NCBI GenBank assembly: GCA_019310865.1
Contig: JAFDDL010000030.1
Span: 1 to 28,323 of the forward strand
Direction: 5' to 3'
Source of the DNA: Deltaproteobacteria bacterium
GTDB taxonomy: Bacteria > Desulfobacterota > Desulfobacteria > Desulfobacterales > JAFDDL01
DNA length: 28,323 nt
Below the pieces are notes generated by a model. The model did not search any database, was not told where the DNA came from, and saw only the letters and a list, made by a program, of their open reading frames with translations. Both the position numbers and the translations under genes were made by a program. The number at the start of each line of letters is the position of its first letter. Position 1 is the first letter of the stretch. Positions 8,733 through 17,923 of the stretch are shown in pieces.

Positions 8733-10385
8733 CTGGTTAAAGTTCTCGCCTCGGCCGGGAACGAGGACGTTTTCCCAATATTCGCCGTGCAGGGTCTGAA
8801 TCAGTCCCAGGGCCTTTTCCAGGCCATCGTTGGTACGGCTCATGCCGCAATAGTCCCACATGATTTTACCGAGTTCGCGATGGAAATCATCCACCGTTCG
8901 CTTGCCGTCGATGGAAAGCAGTTTGTCGATCTGGGCCACTGCGTCGGTTTTCGCTTCCCGGCAGGCCGGGCTTTCCGGGCTAATTTCAGAAAGTTGGGCG
9001 CCGGCCAGGTATCCGCCGATGGTGTAGGGAAGGATGAAATATCCGTCGGCCAGTCCCTGCATCAGCGCCGATGCGCCCAGACGGTTCGCTCCGTGATCCG
9101 AAAAATTCGCCTCACCCAGGACAAACAAGCCGTCCACGGTGCTCATCAGGTTATAATCGACCCACAGCCCGCCCATGGTATAATGAACGGCCGGATAGAT
9201 CATCATGGGGGTCTTGTAAGGATTTTCTCCGGTGATCTTTTCATACATCTGGAACAGGTTGCCGTATTTTTTCGCAATCACATCCTGCCCATCGCGATCG
9301 ATGGCATCTTTGAAATCGAGGTAAACCGCCAGATGCGTTTCACCCACCCCTTTTCCCTGGTCGCATTGGGATTTTGCGTTTCGCGACGCCACGTCGCGGG
9401 GAACGAGATTGCCGAAGCTGGGGTATTTTTTTTCCAGATAATAATCCCGTTCGGACTCGGGAACTTCATGGGCCGAGCGCAGGTCGCCGGGATTTTTCGG
9501 TACCCAGACCCGCCCGTCGTTTCGTAGGCTTTCGCTCATGAGCGTCAGTTTGCTCTGGTAGTCGCCGTGCACCGGGATACAGGTGGGATGAATCTGTGTA
9601 AAACAGGGGTTGGCGAAATAGGCGCCCTTTCGGTGTGCACGATAGGCGGCAGTGACATTGGAGGCCATGGCATTGGTGGACAGGAAAAACACATTCCCGT
9701 ATCCGCCCGTACACAATACCACCGCGTCGGCAGTGTGGGTTTCAACTTTGCCGTTAACCAGGTTGCGAGTGACAATCCCACGGGCCTTGCCGTCGGCCAC
9801 AACCAGTTCCAGCATCTCATGCCTGGCATAGAGGGTTACTTTGCCGGTTGCAATCTGCCGTGACAGGGCGCTGTAGGCCCCCAGCAAAAGCTGCTGGCCG
9901 GTTTGCCCCCGGGCGTAAAAGGTTCTGGAAACCTGAGCGCCGCCAAAAGACCGATTGGCCAGGAGTCCGCCGTAATCTCTGGCAAAGGGGATACCCTGGG
10001 CCACGCATTGGTCGATTATTTCGGTACTGATTTGCGCCAGCCGGTAAACGTTGGCTTCCCGGGCTCGAAAGTCGCCGCCCTTGACCGTGTCGTAAAACAG
10101 CCGCCAGATGCTGTCGCCGTCGTTTTGGTAATTTTTGGCGGCATTGATGCCGCCCTGGGCGGCGATGCTGTGCGCACGCCGAGGGCTGTCTTGAATGCAG
10201 AAATTTTTCACCTCATAGCCAAGTTCGGCCAGCGAAGCGGCAGCCGATGCGCCGGCAAGACCGGTTCCCACGACGATGATGGTGTATTTACGCTTGTTGG
10301 CAGGGTTGATCAGTTTGAGTTCAAACCGATGGCGGTCCCATTTCTCCGGGATTGGGCCGCCGGGTATTCGTGCGTCGAGTTGCAT
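8562..10385 (-). CDS. sdhA: Succinate dehydrogenase/fumarate reductase flavoprotein subunit, frame broken near the 3' end
   Basis: The catalytic flavoprotein interconverts succinate and fumarate. Its N-terminal FAD motif GTGLAG is at 40-45, and [10 protein letters not shown] contains His72, the expected covalent FAD attachment site. The segments [20 protein letters not shown] and [18 protein letters not shown] of the active site and FAD fold are present. AAGGGATA precedes the ATG. The open frame gives 607 aa, but only residues 1-552 (to ENFNQS) are normal. The last 55 residues are unrelated to the family and end at a TAA at 8562. The true C-terminus is readable in another frame below 8719 and would give about 637 aa, the usual size. 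Roughly 22-24 codons are missing at the junction, with a shift of frame. It is either a real mutation or an assembly/sequencing error. Confidence 0.9.
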   Translation of the reverse strand: MQLDARIPGGPIPEKWDRHRFELKLINPANKRKYTIIVVGTGLAGASAAASLAELGYEVKNFCIQDSPRRAHSIAAQGGINAAKNYQNDGDSIWRLFYDTVKGGDFRAREANVYRLAQISTEIIDQCVAQGIPFARDYGGLLANRSFGGAQVSRTFYARGQTGQQLLLGAYSALSRQIATGKVTLYARHEMLELVVADGKARGIVTRNLVNGKVETHTADAVVLCTGGYGNVFFLSTNAMASNVTAAYRAHRKGAYFANPCFTQIHPTCIPVHGDYQSKLTLMSESLRNDGRVWVPKNPGDLRSAHEVPESERDYYLEKKYPSFGNLVPRDVASRNAKSQCDQGKGVGETHLAVYLDFKDAIDRDGQDVIAKKYGNLFQMYEKITGENPYKTPMMIYPAVHYTMGGLWVDYNLMSTVDGLFVLGEANFSDHGANRLGASALMQGLADGYFILPYTIGGYLAGAQLSEISPESPACREAKTDAVAQIDKLLSIDGKRTVDDFHRELGKIMWDYCGMSRTNDGLEKALGLIQTLHGEYWENVLVPGRGENFNQSRPGRNHVVDISTKPFKPTRAKHFATTRTSAMYRPGHMRGRKANRCITWSPSNLNT

Positions 10386-10400
10386 TCTGTTATCCCTTTG

Positions 10401-11039
10401 CTAAATGATGAAAATGTAAATGGGTAAACTGCCGAATCCCAAGGCCACAATCAATGAAAAGCACCAACCAAGACCTCGTATCAGCGGCATGTATTTGGGA
10501 TGATTGGCGCCCAGGGTCTGGAAAGCGCTCCAGAGTCCGTGGCTGACATGGACGGCTGCGGCGAGCATGGCCGCAACATACAGCGCCACATATAGTGGGC
10601 TTTGAAAGGCGTTGCTGACAATTTCGAAAATAGTGGTGTCGGTTTTGTCCACGAAATGAAAGTTCAGTAGATGAAACACCACGAAGGCCAGCAGCAAAAT
10701 GCCCGTGTAGGGCATGGTTATCGACCCCAGCGTTCGGCCGCCGCCGCGCTTGTTAACTGCATATCGGAGGGGGCGCGCCACCCAGTTTTGAATGAACAAC
10801 GTCAGTCCGGATACCACATGGATTGCGGCAAACAGCAACAGGCCCCACTCGGCGGCAACCAGCAGTTCACCCAAAGCGTGAAGCTTGTCGGCATAGGCCA
10901 GGAAGGCTTCCCGCCCGCCGTACAGGGTTAAATTGCCCAGCAAGTGTATGGTCAGAAATCCGCAAAAGCTCAGGCCGGTCACGGCCATGAGTACTTTTTT
11001 TCCGATGGATGACGTTATGGCTCGGGTCCACCAGGTCAT
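10401..11039 (-). CDS. sdhC: Succinate dehydrogenase/fumarate reductase cytochrome b subunit (di-heme, B type)
   Basis: This 212-aa membrane anchor has five predicted transmembrane helices (about 17-36, 62-84, 110-128, 148-170 and 188-210). His32, His74, His123 and His164 lie in helices I-IV and correspond to the four heme ligands of Bacillus SdhC, so two hemes b are expected. The quinone partner is probably menaquinone. I chose the ATG at 11039 (MTWWTRA), since GGAGG is five bases upstream. An ATG at 11072 would add 11 residues but falls within a few bases of the predicted transcription start. Helix V lacks the glutamate known from the proton (E) pathway of Wolinella fumarate reductase. First gene of the operon, 15 bases before sdhA. 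Confidence 0.93.
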   Translation of the reverse strand: MTWWTRAITSSIGKKVLMAVTGLSFCGFLTIHLLGNLTLYGGREAFLAYADKLHALGELLVAAEWGLLLFAAIHVVSGLTLFIQNWVARPLRYAVNKRGGGRTLGSITMPYTGILLLAFVVFHLLNFHFVDKTDTTIFEIVSNAFQSPLYVALYVAAMLAAAVHVSHGLWSAFQTLGANHPKYMPLIRGLGWCFSLIVALGFGSLPIYIFII

Positions 11040-11044
11040 TTTAT

Positions 11045-11049
11045 CCTCC
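11045..11049 (-). promoter_or_regulatory. Ribosome binding site that decides the sdhC start
   Basis: On the minus strand this reads GGAGG, followed by ATAAA and the ATG at 11039. The upstream ATG at 11072 has no comparable site. Confidence 0.75.
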
Positions 11050-11064
11050 ATTAAAATGGTAAAA

Positions 11065-11080
11065 ATTTGCAAATCGATTT
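11065..11080. promoter_or_regulatory. Two overlapping perfect palindromes in the sdhC leader, possible operator
   Basis: ATTTGCAAAT (11065-11074) and AAATCGATTT (11071-11080) are each perfect 10-base palindromes that overlap by four bases. They cover the predicted transcription start and the first bases of the leader, between the sigma-54 promoter and the sdhC ribosome binding site. A repressor site or simply AT-rich chance symmetry would both fit. Function is inferred from position only. Confidence 0.35.
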
Positions 11081-11085
11081 AAACA

Positions 11086-11101
11086 AGCAACAGTCGTGCC
11101 T
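11086..11101 (-). promoter_or_regulatory. Sigma-54 (-24/-12) promoter of the sdhC-mmdA operon
   Basis: The minus strand reads AGGCACGACTGTTGCT. Against the sigma-54 consensus TGGCACG-N4-TTGCW only the first base differs, and the invariant GG (11100-11099) and GC (11088-11087) are separated by exactly ten bases. Transcription would begin near 11075, giving a leader of about 36 bases before the sdhC ATG at 11039. The gene immediately upstream encodes a sigma-54-dependent activator with the GAFTGA loop, which independently supports this kind of promoter. Confidence 0.8.
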
Positions 11102-11186
11102 GAATGCCTGTTTTATTGTAACTGCCTATAATTGTAAGAAATTATTTTTTCTCTATCCCTGCATCCCAATGCCGGGTCAATCGGTT

Positions 11187-11204
11187 TGGGGCAAAAGAGC
11201 CCCA
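11187..11204. other. Small GC hairpin between the regulator gene and the sdhC promoter
   Basis: TGGGGC and GCCCCA form a six-pair stem with the loop AAAAGA. There is no T-run directly after it on either strand, so it is at best a weak transcription barrier between the activator gene and the operon. It lies upstream of the sigma-54 promoter, where activator sites are usually found. Confidence 0.4.
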
Positions 11205-11248
11205 CATACTACATAACTATTTGAAATGTCAAGGATAAAAAAATGGGG

Positions 11249-13471
11249 TTAATGGGCCCTATTTTGGGGCTTTGAGAGGCCATGAGCCGTCAGTTTTTTA
11301 TAAAGTGTTTTCCGGTTGATTCCCAATGCCCGGGCCGCTTCGCCGCGATGCCATTTCAGATCATACAACCGCTTTTGAATATATTCTTTTTCATAAAGAT
11401 TCAGGGCCTTGCGCAAAGGAAGTGGATCATTGACGGAAACGGTTCCGGATTCCGGGACCCTGGATTTTTTAGGGGCGGTCAATGACGGATCCATGAATTC
11501 GATTTCTTCCAGAGTGACATAGCGATGGATCGTATTTTGGAGCTCTCGAACATTGCCCGGCCAATTGTGGCGGTACATGGACTGCAAGATTCGGTCCGGT
11601 ATGGAGGGAATGTTCCCGTCCTCCTTGTGGCCCTGCAGATAGTGGTAAATCAATAGAGGGATATCCTCCTTACGCTCTCGAAGCGGGGGCAGGTAGATTG
11701 GAATAACGTGAATACGATAATAAAAGTCTTCGCGGATTTTCCCGCTGGCCAGCCAGCTTTCCAGATCGCGGTTGGTGGCCGCGATGATTCTCACATCCGG
11801 AAGTTTTACCTCTCTGCTGCCGATGGGTGTATATCCGCCGTCGTCGATGGCCCGCAGCAGCTTGACCTGCATGTTCATGTCCAGTTCGGCAACTTCATCC
11901 ATGAACAAGGTGGATCCGTTGGCCATATCGAGATACCCGGGTTTGTCCAGGGTGGCGCCGGTAAAGGCACCTTTTTTATAGCCGAAAAATTCGCTTTCCA
12001 TCAGGTTGTCCGGAATGGCACCGCAGTTTACCGGGATGAAACGTCGGCTGCCCCGGTCACTCAGATCATGAATCGTTTGGGCAACCAATTCCTTACCAGT
12101 GCCCGATTCACCATAAATGATCACATTTGCATTAGAGGCGGCGGCTTTTAGAATCAGCTCATACACCCGCTGCATCTTGTTGCTTTTGCCGATGATTTTA
12201 CCGAAGTAATGATCGCCCTTGAATGAGGAGCGCAGTCGAACATTTTCCTGTTTCAGGCGCGCTTCGCTCAACCGAAGCGCCTCTTCATTTAACTTGCGTT
12301 CGGTAATATCCACATGGGTGCCGACGATTCGCAAAGCACGCCCCCTTTGATTGCGCTCAACGATTTTGCCTCGGGCCATGATCCAGCGCCACAGACCCGA
12401 TTTTGTTTTCATGCGGTATTCCCATTCAAAGGCCCCGATATGCCCACTGAGGTAATCCTTGAGCTTTTCCTTGATCGTTACCCGATCTTTCGGGTGAATC
12501 AGCGCGTACCAGGCTCTAAAGCGTTGCGGCATTTCATACGGGTCATAATCGAGCATGGTGTAAAAGCGAGGGCTGAAATAGGTTCTCTGGGTGACCAGGT
12601 CCCAATCCCATAATGCATTGCTCGTGGCTTCCATGGCCAGATCAAGGCGTTTTTTGCTTTGCTCCAGGGACGCCACAGCCATTCGCAGGTCGGTAATGTC
12701 CTCGCCGGCGCAGATGATGTACGCCACATGACCGTTGCTGTCTAACTTGGGCGTTTTGGTGATGGTCAGCAGTCGTTTCTCACCGTCTCTTTTGGTGACC
12801 CATCTTTCCGTTCGAACTTGTTTCCCGGATTCGAACACCTCCCGGTTTTCCGCTTCCGCTTCGGCAGCGTAAGCTCGGTCATAGAAATCATAGAGGGTTT
12901 TTTGTTCGATATCCGCCTTTGCGTAACCTAGAAAATCCGCCAGCGCCTGATTGACCGAACCGAATGTTTTTGGATCGGTCAAAAACCAGCTCTGGGTTTT
13001 GATATTGTCCAGCAGCAGGGTCTGTTCTTCCACCTTGGTTTTCAGTGAGAGCTCGGCCCGTTTTCGATCCGTGATGTCGATGATCATCGCCTGCTTGGAT
13101 ATATGGCCACCCGAATGGTAAATGGGGGTGCTGACCACATTGTACCATCGATTTTTGTGGCTCTTGACTTCACAGCGGACGGTTTCGCCGTTGAATATTC
13201 TGTCATTGAGACACCAGGGACAAACGCTGTTCCGATTATGAAGCGCCTTGAAGCAGATCTGCCCGGTGGCGTCAAAGCCGGTTCGCTCAATATGCTGCTG
13301 GTTCATATATTCGATACGGTAGTCCGGAGAGCAGATATAGATCTGGCCGTCAAAGGCCTCAATCATGGCTTTGAGCTGCTCCTCCTTGTCCCGCAGCAAG
13401 TTTTCAAGATGGCTGCAATCAGGCCGGCCGGCATGCCATTTCGGGTTTTCCATCCGATAGTCCGATGTCAT
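11249..13471 (-). CDS. Sigma-54-dependent transcriptional activator with three PAS domains
   Basis: This 740-aa enhancer-binding protein has an N-terminal sensory half with PAS domains at about 33-140, 150-265 and 275-395, two ending in DITDRKR/DITERKL and the middle one in DITDLRM. A central AAA+ domain (about 420-650) has Walker A GESGTGKE (454-461), the sigma-54 contact loop GAFTGA (501-506), Walker B TLFMDE (521-526) and NWPGNVREL (636-644). A Fis-type helix-turn-helix lies at about 706-728. There is no receiver domain, so the signal is probably sensed directly. PAS1 contains Cys73, Cys84 and Cys87 (CPWC), a possible metal or redox site. It lies directly upstream of, and codirectional with, the sigma-54 promoter of the methylmalonyl-CoA operon, its likely target. 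The start is uncertain: neither 13471 nor Met7 has a clear ribosome binding site. Confidence 0.93.
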   Translation of the reverse strand: MTSDYRMENPKWHAGRPDCSHLENLLRDKEEQLKAMIEAFDGQIYICSPDYRIEYMNQQHIERTGFDATGQICFKALHNRNSVCPWCLNDRIFNGETVRCEVKSHKNRWYNVVSTPIYHSGGHISKQAMIIDITDRKRAELSLKTKVEEQTLLLDNIKTQSWFLTDPKTFGSVNQALADFLGYAKADIEQKTLYDFYDRAYAAEAEAENREVFESGKQVRTERWVTKRDGEKRLLTITKTPKLDSNGHVAYIICAGEDITDLRMAVASLEQSKKRLDLAMEATSNALWDWDLVTQRTYFSPRFYTMLDYDPYEMPQRFRAWYALIHPKDRVTIKEKLKDYLSGHIGAFEWEYRMKTKSGLWRWIMARGKIVERNQRGRALRIVGTHVDITERKLNEEALRLSEARLKQENVRLRSSFKGDHYFGKIIGKSNKMQRVYELILKAAASNANVIIYGESGTGKELVAQTIHDLSDRGSRRFIPVNCGAIPDNLMESEFFGYKKGAFTGATLDKPGYLDMANGSTLFMDEVAELDMNMQVKLLRAIDDGGYTPIGSREVKLPDVRIIAATNRDLESWLASGKIREDFYYRIHVIPIYLPPLRERKEDIPLLIYHYLQGHKEDGNIPSIPDRILQSMYRHNWPGNVRELQNTIHRYVTLEEIEFMDPSLTAPKKSRVPESGTVSVNDPLPLRKALNLYEKEYIQKRLYDLKWHRGEAARALGINRKTLYKKLTAHGLSKPQNRAH

Positions 13472-13534
13472 TGGGTGTTACGACCTGTGGACGCCTTCCT
13501 TGAACGCGAATGGATCCTTGTCGATGGACACGCG

Positions 13535-15951
<2,417 letters not shown>

Positions 15952-15964
<13 letters not shown>

Positions 15965-16149
15965 AATCCCTTTGCCAGATAGACCAGGAAGACCCCAACG
16001 CCCATTAATGTCAGCCCCATGGTCCGCAAGGTGGTATGGGGCGTTTCAAGCATTTTGATGATCCACTGCTTCATTTTCTTGGGAAAGACTGCATACGGGA
16101 GTCCTTCCAGAAACATCACCATCCCGATGACACATAAAAAAAATTCCAT
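15952..16149 (-). CDS. Small two-helix membrane protein, DUF2065 type
   Basis: This protein of about 65 aa has two hydrophobic helices (about 2-20 and 47-62) around a short polar hairpin with PKKMKQWIIKML. MEFFLCVIGMVMFLEGLPYA and LGVGVFLVYLA-like ends match the DUF2065 family of small inner-membrane proteins. The frame is open to 16212. I placed the start at 16149 because that gives the family length; 16158 (MRFMEFF), with GGATGG upstream, is equally possible. It overlaps queA by 13 bases and follows the oxidoreductase by 47 bases. In other Proteobacteria DUF2065 genes occur near protease-regulator and purine genes, and no biochemical function is established. Confidence 0.8.
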
Positions 16150-16196
16150 AAACCTCATCCATCCGTTATCATAAACCTCGAACCGACTAACTTTTT

Positions 16197-17297
16197 TTAA
16201 ACTTGCCCGCACGCGATGAACATTTTACCGTCCTTTTCCTGAAAACACTTCCGGCAGGAAATGCAGTCCGCCGGTTTTTGGGATCCGGACTGCCACTGTT
16301 TGATCAGGTCCGGCTCACGGATCAGGGGACGGCAGATGGAGATGGTGTCCACCATGGCCGATTGAACAATATCTTCCATGACCGGAAGGCTTCGCATGCC
16401 CCCCACAAGTCCAAGGGAAAGGTCGGTTGCATTGCGCACTACCTGGGCATCGGCTAGCATGTAGGCCTCTTTTGCAGGTGAATTGATTCCCAGGGCCATT
16501 TTCTGGTTGGATTCATCCACCGTTGCGTGACTGATTTCCACGTGACAGACACCTTCATTTTCAAGTGCTTTTGCCACCTCGGCCCCCTCTTCGACGGTTA
16601 GCCTGTCGGCCGTATCCATATAATCGCGGCAGCCGAGTTTGATCATGATGGGAAAGTCGCCGTCCACCTGCTTTCTCATGGCGCGAATGGATTCCACGGC
16701 GAATCGCATGCGATTTTCGAGGCTGCCCCCCCATCGATCAGTCCGGCGATTGCTATGGGGAGAAAGAAACTGGGTAACGAGATACCCATGGGCCCCATGG
16801 AGCTGAACGCCGTCAAATCCGGCGGCCTGCACCCGGCCCGCGGCTTGCCCGAAGGCATCGATAATCGATTCGATATCGGCTTCGGTCAATTCGCGGGGCT
16901 GAACCCCTCTTCCGCCGGGCGAGTTGGGCACGGAAACCGCAATGAGATCGCCCCCTGTCATGGCCGTGGCTGTGGCGTTGATTCCGCCGTGGACAATCTG
17001 CATGACGATTTTTCCGCCACAGTCGTGGACGGCGCGGGTCATGATTTCATATCCGGGAATATGATCATCCGTATCAATACCGTTCATGTCAGTGAAACAT
17101 TGCCCGTTTTTCTGAACGAACGCATACCCGGTAATAATGAGCCCCACCTCATTTGATGCCAAGCGCTTCATCAGGGCGGCACTTTCATCACCCACAAAGC
17201 CGTTCTCATCGGCCAGAGCGAAATAGGTGGCGGACCGGATAAAACGGTTTTTGATTTCAAAGTTGCCAATACGAACCGGTTCAAAAAGAATGGACAT
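16197..17297 (-). CDS. NADH:flavin oxidoreductase, Old Yellow Enzyme family, with an iron-sulfur cysteine motif
   Basis: This 366-aa protein comprises an FMN-binding TIM barrel. Seen are the N-terminal PVRIGNFEIKNRF, VMQIVHGG, GFDGVQLHGAHGYLVTQFLSP with the active-site His pair, and NRRTDRWGGSLENR. The C-terminus has Cys345, Cys348, Cys351 and Cys363 (C-x2-C-x2-C-x11-C), almost the spacing of the [4Fe-4S] ligands in trimethylamine dehydrogenase and 2,4-dienoyl-CoA reductase. Those enzymes continue with FAD/NAD-binding domains, but this one ends three residues after the last cysteine, so electrons probably come from a separate partner. GGGAG precedes the ATG at 17297. The substrate is unknown; an enoate or dienoyl-CoA is possible. 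Confidence 0.9.
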   Translation of the reverse strand: MSILFEPVRIGNFEIKNRFIRSATYFALADENGFVGDESAALMKRLASNEVGLIITGYAFVQKNGQCFTDMNGIDTDDHIPGYEIMTRAVHDCGGKIVMQIVHGGINATATAMTGGDLIAVSVPNSPGGRGVQPRELTEADIESIIDAFGQAAGRVQAAGFDGVQLHGAHGYLVTQFLSPHSNRRTDRWGGSLENRMRFAVESIRAMRKQVDGDFPIMIKLGCRDYMDTADRLTVEEGAEVAKALENEGVCHVEISHATVDESNQKMALGINSPAKEAYMLADAQVVRNATDLSLGLVGGMRSLPVMEDIVQSAMVDTISICRPLIREPDLIKQWQSGSQKPADCISCRKCFQEKDGKMFIACGQV

Positions 17298-17483
17298 TTT
17301 TTTCTCCCATGTGGATGTTAATCGTTTGAACAGCGACCGAAAATGAGTAAATCAGAAAAACACCCCCCTTGTCAATTCAAGGTGAATGAACTACCGGTGG
17401 ATCGTCAAATCCGTGTGAACCGGGGGGTATTATAAATCAATATTGGCGGGGGATGCTTGATTAAAGTAAATCATATTATGGGG

Positions 17484-17511
17484 TTGACAATACTCTCTTC
17501 ATTGATAGATT
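17484..17511 (+). promoter_or_regulatory. Candidate sigma-70-type promoter for the 86-aa protein/acyl-CoA ligase pair
   Basis: TTGACA (17484-17489) is a perfect -35 box. TAGATT (17506-17511) follows after 16 bases and matches four of six -10 positions. It lies about 70 bases before the ATG at 17582. The rest of the 284-base gap (17298-17581) is AT-rich. It holds a TATTATAAAT stretch near 17430 without a clear partner, and on the minus strand a TTGACA (17375-17370) that could serve the oxidoreductase gene but has only a weak -10. Confidence 0.5.
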
Positions 17512-17581
17512 GGCCTTGAAGCAGACGTTCACGATCCTTATTTCCATTTTTTGGTATTTGAAGTAAAGAAACAAAAAAAAA

Positions 17582-17842
17582 ATGAAACTGAAATTCACAC
17601 AACCGGAACGGGATTTAATTTTGGGTCACACCTTTGCCGGCCCGGATTTGACAAATAGGCTCAGGATTGCCGAGATCAGGGGCAGATATCTGATTGCCAA
17701 ATTCTCCACTGATGATCTGGATGAGTTAATCGGGTTTATCGCCGCCGAGGCCAGCCATACAAAAAACAAAAAAATACAAAAACAGTTGGATAAGCTTTTC
17801 GATCGGTTGATTCTTGTTCTTGATTTCGAAAACGATGAATAA
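17582..17842 (+). CDS. Small hypothetical protein (86 aa)
   Basis: I do not recognise a characterised family. The protein is soluble and charged. It has an N-terminal beta-rich part with repeated hydrophobic strands (LRIAEIRGRYLIAKFS) and a C-terminal helical part (DDLDELIGFIAAEASHT, then KKIQKQLDKLFDRLILVLD) with a heptad-like pattern. It has no signal peptide and no cysteine. The ribosome binding site is weak (AAGTAAAG, then an A-rich spacer). It stands 81 bases before the acyl-CoA ligase on the same strand and probably shares its promoter. Reading frame, ordinary composition and upstream promoter support a real gene. Confidence 0.7.
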   Translation: MKLKFTQPERDLILGHTFAGPDLTNRLRIAEIRGRYLIAKFSTDDLDELIGFIAAEASHTKNKKIQKQLDKLFDRLILVLDFENDE

Positions 17843-17873
17843 ATACCTGGATTTTCCCCGAACCCCCGGGACA

Positions 17874-17888
17874 GGCCGTATGACGGCC
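17874..17888. repeat. Short perfect inverted repeat before the acyl-CoA ligase gene
   Basis: GGCCGT and ACGGCC flank a three-base loop (ATG), a six-pair GC-rich stem 35 bases before the ligase start. No T-run follows, so it is not a standard terminator. It could protect the transcript end or modulate ligase expression relative to the 86-aa gene. Confidence 0.4.
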
Positions 17889-17923
17889 GCTTGTAATAAC
17901 ACGATCAAAAAGGAGATAATCGT

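Noticed and set aside
8712..9527. A 271-codon plus-strand frame opposite sdhA
   Set aside because: Shadow frame; it spans the sdhA deletion junction only by chance and shows no protein-family features.
11040..11072. N-terminal extension of sdhC to the ATG at 11072
   Set aside because: The ATG at 11072 is within a few bases of the predicted transcription start and lacks a ribosome binding site, while GGAGG stands in front of 11039.
11237..11270. Possible intrinsic terminator after the regulator gene
   Set aside because: A four-pair GCCC/GGGC stem overlaps the last codons, but the run of seven T (minus strand) is separated from it by about 12 bases, so it does not have terminator geometry.
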